A stretch of 64,000 nt of DNA from Stichopus chloronotus (Eukaryota > Echinodermata > Holothuroidea > Aspidochirotida > Stichopodidae), in assembly GCA_021234535.1 (NCBI GenBank), contig CM037837.1, forward strand, positions 3,202,218-3,266,217, read 5' to 3'. Under the pieces are notes generated by a model. It was not told where the DNA came from and did not search any database. It worked only from the letters and a program-made list of their open reading frames with translations. Shown piece by piece: positions 36,871 through 48,667 of this stretch (positions are counted from its first letter, which is position 1; the number at the start of each line of letters is the position of its first letter). The position numbers and the translations under genes are program-made.

Positions 36871-37974
36871 TAGCGTGTGTAAATTTCAACTGATGAAACA
36901 ACGGGAAACTGAGATATGTGGACAAAATTGGCATATGCCGATTATCTTAATTGAAGGTGTGACAATTTCATACGATTAAATTGCGGGGAAATTAAAACAT
37001 ACATGACCATTTAATTCGACATGTTACTTTCAGAACTTCTGGCACACAGGCGTGCAGTAAACATGCATGCATCCTCCCTGGAGTCCTTCAATGCAATTTA
37101 CATATTACAGACTGGTGAAGATAATGGTTAAGAACTGAGCAATCTTCCTACAACTAAGATCTTTTATGATACAGGCGTAGGATTCTTTTTATACACCTAC
37201 TCTCATTCAGTATACCTACATTGAAATTACATATAAGCCTTTTGTAGGCTATGGGCTCTTACCACAAGAAAAATAAAGCATTTGTTGAGTATAGTGTTGC
37301 TTGTTGGGTGGATGCTGAATTTGAAAAAAAAATAATAAAATGAAGAAAATGGCTGAACTTGATGGACAAAGTCCAAGTCCGGGTGCCCTAGTCCAAGTCC
37401 AAAGATGAGGAGTACACAAATCTAAGACCGAGTCCAAAAATGTGGACTTGAGGTAGAGCACGTACTAGAGTCCTCCAGCCACGTTCAAGTTTTTAAAATC
37501 ATTCCGTTTCACCAATAAACACCAGCAATAGCTCCATCTCCTTACAATAGAATGCACTATATATGAGGGTTCACGGAAAGCACGTCTTTGCCAATTTTGA
37601 AACTTTTAGTGAACAAACTATTCTTGAAAAACAAATAGTGCTTGACTCAATTTCACAATCCATTTACCGCAATGAGGTTACCTTTCTGCCCCTGTGAATA
37701 ATCTATCATTCTATGTCTTTATATCTTGGTTTTAAAAGTTGTGTTTTTTGTTCTTCTGTAAACCAATATTTTCCTTTAACATCACTTCCCTTCAAAGAAA
37801 AAAAAATCGGTGAAGAAGGGGGAACCATATATCCTTGAAATGAAGCCACGGAAGGGGGATTTTGGGGATGGCGAAGGGGAAGGACATGTAAGAATGACCC
37901 GAAAGACAAATTTTTAATGGAAGAGAGTAAAGGAGCCTAGCTCGTGTTGTGATGAGTTTCACAGAATTGGAAAT

Positions 37975-38265
37975 CAGAAAACTGTCATTTTGGTGACTTG
38001 TGACTCTACAAAATGACCCTCTTTTTAATTTTTGCCCTTTTGACGAGTACTTAGAGTTATCTTGGCAAAATATCATTTTTTCCGAAATTTTGCCATTTGA
38101 CGAGATCATGTGGTAACTTGACGGAATGACAATTTTCTACATTATGTTATTCTGACAAGTTGATCAAATCGCCAAGTTTCAGACTTTTGTCATTTGACGA
38201 GTTGATGTAAGCCGTCAAAATGACAATTTTACGAAAATTATCGTTTTGCCGAGATAGTTCGCTTT
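37975..38265. repeat. Degenerate TTTGACGAG repeat
   Basis: Recurrent phrases TTTGACGAG, TTTTGCC and AAAATGACAATTTT appear in both orientations every 30-60 bp, giving a degenerate tandem/palindromic block. Confidence 0.55.
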
Positions 38266-38959
38266 TGATCCTCACATCCCTTCAACGATTCCGTATACTA
38301 CGGAAGACGAAAAAAAAAACCAGTGGGATGGAGCAATCGGCATTCATGTAAACTATCGATTTTCTTGTCCCGTTTTCTGAAAGGGGGTGAAAGGACAAAT
38401 CCGAATAAGTGAGGGGGTGCTTCGAGAAATAGAGAAAACTGTTTCTGCGAACGGCAGAGGTGCTATTCAAGTAAATGCATTGCAACTTAGAAGTAATAGA
38501 ACATTTAATCGCCCTTACGATGTATTGTGTGTTGGCCCCTAGAAAGGTGATGTAATTGCAACAGTTTAAAAGCTAAACAAAACAATAGGACAAACCGGAG
38601 AAACCACACAACCAAGACCAGCTTCACAGTTAAGTGTCTGTTCTTAAAACAACTGGTCAACGTGAACAATAATTTGCAGTGATTGATTATAGCGGTCTAT
38701 ATAGATGCTCAGTCACACACTCGATGACCTGACACAATCAGGTCAGTGAACGGCACGACTTATATTTGATGTCACGTGCAACTTGCAAGCACCTTAGTTG
38801 TCCTAGACCAGCAACCATGACTTGTCAGCGTTCATTTGTTACCATGCCAACAATGGATTAGACTTCAAAGAAATAGTGTCAGACGGCCCCCACGTTACTG
38901 TAATTGAATTTACCACACTACCGAAACGACTTAAAAATAGGTCGACTTACCTCTGATGT

Positions 38960-40044
38960 AAAGATGTAATTATTAAAACAGAATAAGGTTTACAAAGAAC
39001 GGGACTTTTTTACAAGAGAGGGTGGTGTCCTATTGTATCAGAACTTTGTTGATAAGCATGGCATTAGAAACTTCCCTTTTACCCACTATTATGGTATAAT
39101 TTCAGCAATCCCGTCTCATTGGAAAACAAACTTAGGTCAGGACAGTGGTGTCAATTTGAATTATTGTCAACTAGTAAAACTTTCTTTAAAGCAACGTGCC
39201 ACCAACCTTGTTTACAGATCCGTTCTTTTGAATAATATCTCCTCTCCAAGAGCCGTATGTAAATGGGAAGCATTGTTCCCGGATTATGATTTTGATTGGA
39301 AACCTATTTTTATGTTGCCTCATACTACTGTTAGGGATGCAAATATCCAGTATTTACAGTTTAGATACCTCCACAGAATTGTTGGAACTAATGATTTTTT
39401 ATTTAAGGTAAAGATTAAAGAGTCCCCATTATGTACTTTTTGTAATGCAGACAGTGAAACAATTGAACATCTTTTCTGGAATTGCCCTGTCACAAAAGCG
39501 TTCTGGGAAGAAATTTGTTCAAGTTGCCTGAGGGATGAACTAGAATTAGATGAGTTAACTGTTCACTTTGGGTTTCTAGAAAATAGCAAAAGCATAATTA
39601 ATTTTTTCCTTCTCTATGCAAAGTATTTCTTATATTCCTGTAAGCAAAAATGTTCAAGACCAAATGCTATTACATTCTACCATAAGTTTAAATTTAGCAC
39701 CGAAGTGGAATTATATATTTTAATGAAACAAAATCAGTTTGACGCAGCAAACAAGTACCGATCGGCTGAAACCTCCCTTTAAATGTTGTTTTGTAACATG
39801 TTAATACTTATTTTCTCAACATACTTAGAACGTGATGTCTCACGGTTTTATTGATGAGTCAGAAACTTTGTTAATTCTTCCTGTTGAAAAGTATGTATAA
39901 TTTCTATGAATTTCCGCAGTAAGATTTGATGTAAATAATGTAACCGAAATATTAAGGTGAACATGATGTTCATACCACTGTCCTTTTTAATAACAACGTA
40001 AATAAAGAGATGCAAAAAAAAAAAAAAAGAAGAAAGATGTAATT
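38960..40044 (+). mobile_element. 5'-truncated L1/Tx1-like LINE with target-site duplication
   Basis: The insert (38972-40032) is bracketed by a perfect 12-bp direct repeat, AAAGATGTAATT (38960-38971 and 40033-40044). It ends with AATAAA (40001-40006), 15 A (40014-40028) and GAAG. Only the C-terminal coding end and the 3' UTR are present. Truncation, poly(A) and duplication are the signature of target-primed reverse transcription; the perfect duplication and unbroken frame indicate a fairly recent insertion. Confidence 0.85.
38972..39782 (+). CDS. C-terminal fragment of LINE ORF2 (reverse-transcriptase protein tail)
   Basis: The frame is open from the 5' truncation point to TAA, about 269 codons, without its own start codon. 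It carries the zinc knuckle CTFCNADSETIEHLFWNC (Cys-x2-Cys-x8-His-x4-Cys), preceded by YLQFRYLHRIVGTNDFLFK. This combination is typical of the region after the reverse transcriptase in L1/Tx1-type LINEs. The endonuclease and polymerase domains are missing, so the copy cannot move by itself. No frameshift or internal stop was seen. Confidence 0.82.
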
Positions 40045-42065
40045 CTACTCAATCTTTTCTCGAGCACAGATTTTTCTTTTCTCTCCTTTCTCTAATTTCC
40101 CTTTTTTAAACGACACTTGCATATCGGTTAGTTTCCGCATGGAGTAAGTCTGTGACAGGATTCGATATCTGCAATACATGGGCTACGTCGGATTCATGAG
40201 ATACACTAAAAGACTTTTTTTTTTCTAAGGAAGTAAGTCAATTTTCAACGGCGAATATATTCATTTCAAGCCCCCCCCCCCCCCAAACAAACAAAAAGTA
40301 TCATCCTTCTTTCTCTTTCCCATCACCGCTGTACTTACTCGCGCCTTTAACGCAAATGTATAAGTTCTTGATTCTCACTTCCCTTGACATTTTTCCTTTA
40401 TTGTTACTCTCTTTTCTACTTATATACTTCTGTTTCCGCTTTGTCTTTCAGCTGTACCAGGCCACATAATAATTTCACCACTGGTTGCATATACTTAGTG
40501 ACTGCGCCCCGAATGTTCTGAATATTCACCCGGACCGCTTGGTGACGTCATCCTGAGTTTCTTGTCTGCGTAAACGTCGCGAGGAGGATCTACCGAGAGA
40601 TGTTACTCTATCAGAGTAGTGATTCCATGATCTACCTGTGCAGCAGTTTCAGCATGATCTCAATCAGAGCCAGAGACAACCTTAACTTCACCGTTACGTC
40701 ATAGCTAGTACCTGCTGGTTAGTACAGTTATACAACGTCCAAGGACAAAGTCGGCGTTGTTTTCACGTGTAGCTGTTACTGTCTCCACATGTTTCATAAC
40801 CGGAACAATGCTCTCATCCCATGGACCAACCAAACCTGACAAGTCTTGTCCAGATCCCTGGTGGTTTTGGTACGGAGCACCAGTGCCGGTGCATAACCCA
40901 TCCCAACCAATATCTGCGCTGGATGGTCCTCTAGTCTACAGCAGTGCGAGATCGTGAACTACTGTACTCTTTTATCGAAGGATGGCAAAACACATGTCAC
41001 TCAAGCATTGAGTTGCCAATGACTATTAAGATGGGAAGGTAACACCTGGCCAGGCTCGATGTCCCCTATGAAGAGGATGCAAGTATGTGTCGTTGATATG
41101 TTCGGTTAGGTTTTAGTTTTCGTGGAAACATTCCTCAGTTTGTGTCAACGGAAATCTGTACAGTAAGTGGAACTTTTGCACCCATGTGCTAAGGAGTGCT
41201 AAGGTAAGCTAAGGTAAGCTATAAAAATGTATCCGCAAACTCCACAAGCCTCTCCAGTCGAGGAAATGGCAGGTAGGAGGAATATACGAGGGTGGACGTC
41301 TCTGTGAATACTTTCGTCCATGAATTGAGAGTTCGATGTTACATATTATGATGTGGTTCAGTGAGAAAGTTAAAAAAATATAGGAAACTGATAGGCCTAT
41401 TGAATGGTGGACGGATCCGACGGATTTCAAATAGTGTAGTCTACTTGATTACATTCTGTTTAAAATATATTCCCTACTATTTAAGGAGGGGAACGTCCTT
41501 TTCATTCACCGCTTTTGATGACGGTGCGCAACGTTAGAGTTCCCACCTAGGCTATCTCCTCTCCATTGAAAGTTGAGATGTTTTGATTTAAGTGTGTGTT
41601 GTATCAGTCCATAGGCGTCGGTTTTTATTTGGGGGGGGGGGGGGGAGATATAGAGGACAATAACTCGTTTGTCCTTCCCATAGGCTACGGTTTGTGAACT
41701 GAACTTTTCGTGAACTGAAAATGGGACAAACTTGAAAACAATACACTAACTTCTTATCGGAAATGTAAACCCGTCTTTATTTTAGTAGAAATTTAGTAGA
41801 AGAGACTGAGACTTGAATGTGCCAATTCCTGCAATTGGGCATTTCTATCGAAAATTTTGCCTGTAGCTAGGCTGGCTTTAATCGACTGTAGCCCTCTGCT
41901 CAGCGGATGGAGTAATTTCTGGTTACCCCCCCCCCCACCCTCACTTCAACTCTAGGCTGTGACCCCGGGAACCCTCCATGAAAAGTCTGTTTGAGTTAGT
42001 GATAGGAATAGTCCTTGGTAAGTGTTATTTGACCATTAAGGCTCATTACATGCCATGCTGTTTAA

Positions 42066-42314
42066 AGGCTGTAATGCATCACCCCAGACAGTTTCAATTC
42101 TCCCAACCACTTACCTCTAGTCCCTCCCTCAGCCTGTCTTACATTCCTCCACATGTGTAATCAAAACGATGGATCCCTGTGTACGCTGTGTAATACGAGC
42201 TGCTCTGCATCTTTCGAATTTGCTGGCAATCTAAGAGTACTGTAACTTAGAACCAGTTGAGAATTTTCCTTTCAGGGAGGTAAAAATGTAGCTTAGGGTG
42301 ATGCAATACAGCCT
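42066..42314 (+). mobile_element. TTAA-flanked inverted-repeat element, 249 bp, intact
   Basis: TTAA at 42062-42065 and 42315-42318. It has the same length as, and is nearly identical to, the copy at 32367 (differences include TTTCAATTCTCCCAACCACTT against TTTAAATTCTCCCTACCACCT). The near identity points to recent spread. Confidence 0.8.
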
Positions 42315-44829
42315 TTAAATTCTACCTGCTGTTATCCCTTCGTGTCACTAGCTCTTCTCTCCTTCGTTATTTCTCTTACCTGCAATCCAACCAACATAAA
42401 ACTCTCACCCATAAAGCTCCCCCGCTGTACTTTTACTTTCTCTTTTCTCTAATTTATCATTCCGCATGTCTGTCGGCCGCCGGACTGACGTCCACCGGAA
42501 TAAGAGTTAAGATCAGATGTCCCATGTTTTTCAAAATCAAATCGAGGTGACGAGGTCAATGGTTGTATTGCTGAAACTTGTAACACGAGGAAGTTGATCT
42601 ACATCGTGATGATTGTAAGTATAATTTAACATTAAATGTTTTCATGTTCGAAATTTATACAAATCTCATGTTGAGATACCGGTATCGTTTACGTTTTGCT
42701 TCTGAAGCAAGTATTGCTTACAGTTACATTTAAAGTGAGGACCTTCACTGGAGAAGGTTTTCTTCTTAACACCCCCCCCCCACATCCCCCTTCCCCCAGA
42801 AGCAAGAAAGAAGACCGCGCAGTAGTATCTTTTGCTATCAAACTATCTGCTTTCACTTGAAAGTCAACCATCCTCAAATGTAAAAAGAAATAAAACAAAA
42901 ACAAGCTCATAGAAAAGAGTTGGTTGAGCATGCAGTTTAACCACGTTTCTACTTTCGATAATTTTATCGAAAAACTGCGATGAGTGACCGCCATTATCAA
43001 GCATTAAAATATTCCTCTGTTGAAAGACAGATCGTTAAAACTAATGCATAGGTAGGTGGTGCAAAGACGTACAGGCCAATCGATAGGCAAGCCGCCTCCT
43101 CTTTAACTTCAACAAACAGAAGGCCTACGGTCTTACGTCACAGCATGGTCATAGAAGCGCACCGCGAAAAACAAATCTCTAATTCACGGCCATCTAAGAG
43201 TAAACTTTACGATAACAATAGACGGTATTGCATGTAAGCTTTGTCATGTTGATCCCCTCAAAAAGGCTTATATAACATGATAATAGATGTTTTGGGACTC
43301 TTCCCTGTTGTCACGATTTTTCTTAGTTGTTGTGTTTTTTTAACACCTTAGATGGGGAATTAGCACACCTTTCAGCAGAAAACAGTGCGTCGTCCTGTCC
43401 ATTCCTTTTCAGATACCCCACTATGCATTTACTGGCAAGACTGTTTCTGTAGATGACATTTTTTTTTTCATAGGACAGGTGGTCTAACTTTAAGTTAGTT
43501 TAAATACTTTCATTGTCCCTTTTTTTTGACACAATTCTTTGTGGAAGTCAGTAGATATTTCAGCTATATCCATACAGGTATAAGAGGTAAAACTGTCCTT
43601 GGTTTAAAGTTTCTTCCCAGCTTTTAAAAGCATTATTATCAAAGGTATATCTTTAGGATTCAGTGGCGTAGCTAGACTTTCTCCGAGGAGGGAGTGGAGA
43701 GGACAAGGGCCTAAAGTTTCCGGTATTTATACCTGTGAGCATTACTGCATTAGGAAACGTTCTGCATCATATAAGGTATAGACAAATGGCTTGCATGCAG
43801 TGGCATAGGTAGGCTATTTACGAGGGCGTGTCGAACAAACTTCAAAACTTAACCAACATTTCTCAAGGTCACATGATTGTCAGCTTGATTTTGAAAGTGG
43901 GTTGACATTAGCGGAGTGGAGGGAGCCGTTAAGGAGGATTAGACACAAAATGGTGCTATATTTTGATGCTAGATTTGAACTGAATCTTCCGGAATTCCTA
44001 TTACATAATTATTACTTTTTCATCTTGCGTGGTGAAATAAATTGACGTTATTTGGGGGTGATCTGGCGTCTCTCAGGATTCCCAGATGGGGGTTGGCATG
44101 AGGGCCAAGACCAAGCGGGATTATCTAAACGGAGCGCCACCATCGCTTGGCACAGAAAAAGCGTGGGATAAAGAGCCAAATTTAATTCAGGAAAAGGCAA
44201 AAAGCCAAACAGTTTTTTTTTTTGGCTCACGCTATTACCTCTGAAAAAACAAAATTGTGAAATCTATAGACTTAAAAGTTACGAAGGTAAGTAAAACGGT
44301 AAAAGGTAAAATCAAAAGGTGAAGAAAAAATGAAAGGTGAGGGTAAAATGAGTTGCAGAGGGAGAGGCGCTACTGTGGGGAAGAGGAAATCACATGCAGG
44401 TTGGACAGGTAAGCTTGTAATAAAGTTAGTATAGTCATATAATGCAGAGCACGAGGGTCTTCTCCGTACGGACTGATTTTCTAACTACCAGATTTCCAAC
44501 TTGAGAAAATGAACACCTTCGCCTACACCTACAGGAATCTAACTTAACGGAGTTTCTTGTGATTATAAAACAATAGGCCTACCCCTCTGCAACGTGGAGT
44601 CGGGAGACTAGCTTCCCCCCTTCTCAACTATGGGGACGCCACCACTGTCACAGATAACAAATTTCTTAACATTTCATATTTTCGAGGGAGGGGGGTCGTT
44701 TTCAGATCACTGGTACTGTAATTGTCATTTTTAGAAACTGGGGAGATACCCCATCCCACCCATTTCTCTACTCAGCCACTATGCACTCTTGCTTTGTCAG
44801 CAAGATTTGTAATAGCTTAAAGGGAAATA

Positions 44830-45181
44830 GTGCTTTTGTTCTACAGACAACAATCATACTTTTTGAAACCAATGTCTGTGGGCATAGAATGATAGACCAT
44901 TCAAAATAAGGAAGGACAGTGGCTACTGGCTGCATTTCAAGAAATAGGATTATCACGGATAGAAATTCAGTAATTTGTTGCTCAACAATAATTTGTTCAC
45001 TCAAGGTCTCCAAAATTAAAATGATGCATATTTGGTTACCCATCATGCACATGCATAATGTTTTGAGGAAATGAAGCTTTTGTAGATGTATGTTGGCGAG
45101 ACTCAATGGTTCAACAACTGTAAAAGCTTATCTCTTTGAATACCATGTTGATGTACACTATACACGCACTATTTCCCTTTA
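44830..45181. repeat. Dispersed repeat, copy D
   Basis: Partner of 35500-35830, with the same ordered blocks in the same orientation. It ends close to a TATTTCCCTTTAAGAC tail. Confidence 0.6.
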
Positions 45182-46055
45182 AGACTCAAGGTGGAATCAA
45201 CACCACATGTTTTGGAAGTGCCCATTTATGAAGTAATGAAGGTGAATATATCCAAACCCATTATTTTTAAGTTGTACCGCGCACCGTTTCGCCCTCATTG
45301 GACTCTGAGGAAGCTCAATAGTTTACGAATTCGGCGTGCTGCTCCCAAAGAACTAGATTGCTTCATACGTTAAGACTCTTGAGGCAGGACCTTTTGTGTG
45401 GGATTCCTAATTCTTACACTGCACTCATATCAGACTGTACATTTTGTGCACTGCATACTCTTTCTCTACTGCATATTGTTCGACGATCATATATCAAGGC
45501 AGAATTACCTCACCATTGTACTCGACACGAGTATGGATGCACACAGTACTGAGTGCATGCACGTGTAACACACTCATACACACAACTCAACAGACATGTC
45601 ACTGATCAATTGCATGACGTCTAAGCCCCGCCTACAAAAGGACGCGTCATTTGTCTGTGTGAGCGATACGTCGATGTAGCTCGCTCGTGGAATAATTTGA
45701 AGTTGATTATTTTCCTGTTTTAGGATAAGTAAGTATTCTTTTTTACCACGAATCACTGGACTTCAAGGTAAAAATGTTGAAAGTGCAAACACATCAACAT
45801 TTATGGTTTTAATGTTAGTTGACGAAGAAGTTTGAAATCTCTGTTGTTGCTCATAACCTTTGTTAATAATGCTCTCGTACATCGAAAAAAAGAAGAGGCG
45901 TGACTTACTATCGGCAGATGAAGAAAAGAAGTGGAACGGTAATACTAATAACTGACAAAAAAAGATACTGCTTTAGACCTATGTTTTCCAAAGAGAAGAA
46001 AGATTGTCAATAAAATTATCAATGGATGACTCTAAAAATAATTTAGAATTTTAAA

Positions 46056-46167
46056 CAACAAATGAGTTATTATGTGTGAAGCTCAACCTTCGTTTGTTTG
46101 CATTCGTTCACTACGAACGTATCCGCCTTGTATGTGATCTGAGCTCTTCTTGAAATAATGATTGGTT
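46056..46167 (+). promoter_or_regulatory. U2 promoter region (PSE candidate), repeated before each copy
   Basis: This block is conserved in front of all eight genes and even in the decayed left edge. The inverted repeat CGTTCACTACGAACG at -63 to -49 occupies the position expected for a proximal sequence element. No TATA-like motif lies at -25; the only AT-rich stretch is AAATAAT at -15 to -9. The PSE assignment is inferred from position and conservation. Confidence 0.55.
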
Positions 46168-46359
46168 ATCGCTTCTCGGCCTTTTGGCTAAGATCATGTG
46201 TAGTATCTGTTCTTTTCAGCTTAATATCTGAAACGCGACTCATTGAGTCGCTTGTATATTAAACTGATTTTTGAGCTTGGGCTATGGAATAGGAGCTTGC
46301 TCCGTCCTAGCCACGGGTTGGCCCGGTCTTGCACTACCTCCGGGATTCGGCCCACTCCC
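46168..46359 (+). ncRNA. RNU2: U2 spliceosomal snRNA, copy 1
   Basis: It starts with the invariant ATCGCTTCTCGGCCTTTTGG. The branch-site pairing motif GTAGTA is at +33 to +38, stem-loop IIa (GCGACTC/GAGTCGC) at about +68 to +84, and the Sm site ATTTTTGA at +100 to +107. The stem-loop III segment GGAATAGGAGCTTGCTCCGTCC and the stem-loop IV segment TTGCACTACCTCCGGG follow. U2 pairs with the intron branch point in the spliceosome. Base 30 is T where the human gene has A. The exact 3' end is uncertain; maturation could end a few bases earlier, near 46354. Confidence 0.95.
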
Positions 46360-46369
46360 TTCGGGGAGT
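46354..46369 (+). terminator. UUCG-loop hairpin at the U2 3' end, repeated after each copy
   Basis: ACTCCC-TTCG-GGGAGT is a perfect 6-bp stem with a UUCG tetraloop overlapping the expected U2 3' end. It could assist 3' processing or protect the pre-U2 end. A weak match to the snRNA 3' box, GTAAAAATAGTATC, follows at about 46381-46394. The function is inferred. Confidence 0.4.
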
Positions 46370-47321
46370 ACAATATTCATGTAAAAATAGTATCAAAGGT
46401 TGCTAACTCTTTTAACGCTAGTGCCCACTTGCCAGTTATATTTTGGAGACGAATGTCAGATTCATCCCGATTAGTGGTGTCATGATACCAGATAAAATAG
46501 CTTTTTTCTGTTTGAGGAAAAAGAGATTGGAGCAAAACAACGCTCCAGAAATCATAAAACAACCCACCGTGCAGACAAGAAAACTCATCAGCTAGGATGT
46601 CGACGATCCCAGTTGGTCACGTGCACGGGAAGATAAATACTTACATTATTAATTAATGCAATCATAATTTTCAAAAATCACCTAGTGTAGGGACTACAAT
46701 TCTGAACTACGGCTACAGTATTATTATATTAATACATAGTTTATACGGAACCAACTTTTTAGAGTTAAACAGCGCCTCCTATTATCATATCAGACGTACT
46801 ATAATCGTCGCCATATAATAAGGGTACCTAACTTTTGCACTGTACAGACTAAGGGAGTTCTCGATATCATTTTAAGATAATTATTTTCCTTTTCATGTAT
46901 CAATATGTCAATTTAACTATCATAAAATTCAATCAAAAAAAAAAGTGAAAAGTGCACATTTACAGTTTCAACTTAAATGTCAGTTGACGAAGAAGTTTTT
47001 ATGTGTGTTGCTTCTCATTACTTAGGCTATGTTTTGCTCTCGGTCATCGACACGAGAAGAGGCGTAGCTTTTCTCCACACGGTTGTAGTAAAAACAGAGA
47101 CAGGAAGACACCCTTACTGAACCTGACAAAATATACTCCTTTAAGCCTATATTGTTAAAGGAGGATTGTTAGTATCAATTAATTATACTCTAAATTTAAA
47201 GTATTTGAACGACAAATGAGTTATTATGTGTGAAGCTCAACCTTCGTTTGTTTGCATTCGTTCACTACGAACGTATCCGCCTTGTATGTGATCTGAGCTC
47301 TTCTTGAAATAATGATTGGTT

Positions 47322-47513
47322 ATCGCTTCTCGGCCTTTTGGCTAAGATCATGTGTAGTATCTGTTCTTTTCAGCTTAATATCTGAAACGCGACTCATTGA
47401 GTCGCTTGTATATTAAACTGATTTTTGAGCTTGGGCTATGGAATAGGAGCTTGCTCCGTCCTAGCCACGGGTTGGCCCGGTCTTGCACTACCTCCGGGAT
47501 TCGGCCCACTCCC
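47322..47513 (+). ncRNA. RNU2: U2 spliceosomal snRNA, copy 2
   Basis: Same gene sequence as copy 1. It starts a 1154-bp (long) unit. Confidence 0.95.
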
Positions 47514-48475
47514 TTCGGGGAGTACAATATTCATGTAAAAATAGTATCAAAGGTTGCTAACTCTTTTAACGCTAGTGCCCACTTGCCAGTTATATTTTGG
47601 AGACGAATGTCAGATTCATCCCGATTAGTGGTGTCATGATACCAGATAAAATAGCTTTTTTCTGTTTGAGGAAAAAGAGATTGGAGCAAAACAACGCTCC
47701 AGAAATCATAAAACAACCCACCGTGCAGACAAGAAAACTCATCAGCTAGGATGTCGACGATCCCAGTTGGTCACGTGCACGGGAAGATAAATACTTACAT
47801 TATTAATTAATGCAATCATAATTTTCAAAAATCACCTAGTGTAGGGACTACAATTCTGAACTACGGCTACAGTATTATTATATTAATACATAGTTTATAC
47901 GGAACCAACTTTTTAGAGTTAAACAGCGCCTCCTATCATCATATCAGACGTACTATAATCGTCGCCATATAATAAGGGTACCTAACTTTTGCACTGTACA
48001 GACTAAGGGAGTTCTCGATATCATTTTAAGATAATTATTTTCCTTTTCATGTATCAATATGTCAATTTAACTATCATAAAATTCAATCAAAAAAAAAAGT
48101 GAAAAGTGCACATTTACAGTTTCAACTTAAATGTCAGTTGACGAAGAAGTTTTTATGTGTGTTGCTTCTCATTACTTAGGCTATGTTTTGCTCTCGGTCA
48201 TCGACACGAGAAGAGGCGTAGCTTTTCTCCACACGGTTGTAGTAAAAACAGAGACAGGAAGACACCCTTACTGAACCTGACAAAATATACTCCTTTAAGC
48301 CTATATTGTTAAAGGAGGATTGTTAGTATCAATTAATTATACTCTAAATTTAAAGTATTTGAACGACAAATGAGTTATTATGTGTGAAGCTCAACCTTCG
48401 TTTGTTTGCATTCGTTCACTACGAACGTATCCGCCTTGTATGTGATCTGAGCTCTTCTTGAAATAATGATTGGTT

Positions 48476-48667
48476 ATCGCTTCTCGGCCTTTTGGCTAAG
48501 ATCATGTGTAGTATCTGTTCTTTTCAGCTTAATATCTGAAACGCGACTCATTGAGTCGCTTGTATATTAAACTGATTTTTGAGCTTGGGCTATGGAATAG
48601 GAGCTTGCTCCGTCCTAGCCACGGGTTGGCCCGGTCTTGCACTACCTCCGGGATTCGGCCCACTCCC
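48476..48667 (+). ncRNA. RNU2: U2 spliceosomal snRNA, copy 3
   Basis: Same gene sequence as copy 1. It starts a 1154-bp (long) unit. Confidence 0.95.

Larger units (their letters stand above)
31505..38959. other. Intergenic DNA, no gene recognised
   Basis: It holds a TTAA inverted-repeat element (32367-32615), an old dispersed repeat (35500-35830), GTCCAAG-rich phrases (36330-36430 and 37370-37440), a 118-bp tandem duplication (about 36620-36870), a TTTGACGAG-type degenerate repeat (37975-38265) and homopolymer runs. The promoter of the minus-strand gene should lie in its first few hundred bases, but I could not define it. Confidence 0.5.
40045..45774. other. Intergenic DNA, no gene recognised
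   Basis: It contains a TTAA inverted-repeat element (42066-42314), a dispersed repeat copy (44830-45181), C and G runs (40270-40284, 41632-41645, 42771-42781) and a short AAGGTAAGCT duplication near 41205. Short frames such as 42689-43000 and 44768-45106 are not coding-like; the latter runs across the repeat. Confidence 0.5.

Noticed and set aside
44768..45106. 112-codon minus-strand ORF
   Set aside because: It overlaps a dispersed repeat whose other copy (35500) is not open in this frame.
46153..46159. AAATAAT as a TATA box for U2
   Set aside because: It lies at -15 to -9, too close to the start for a -25 TATA element.
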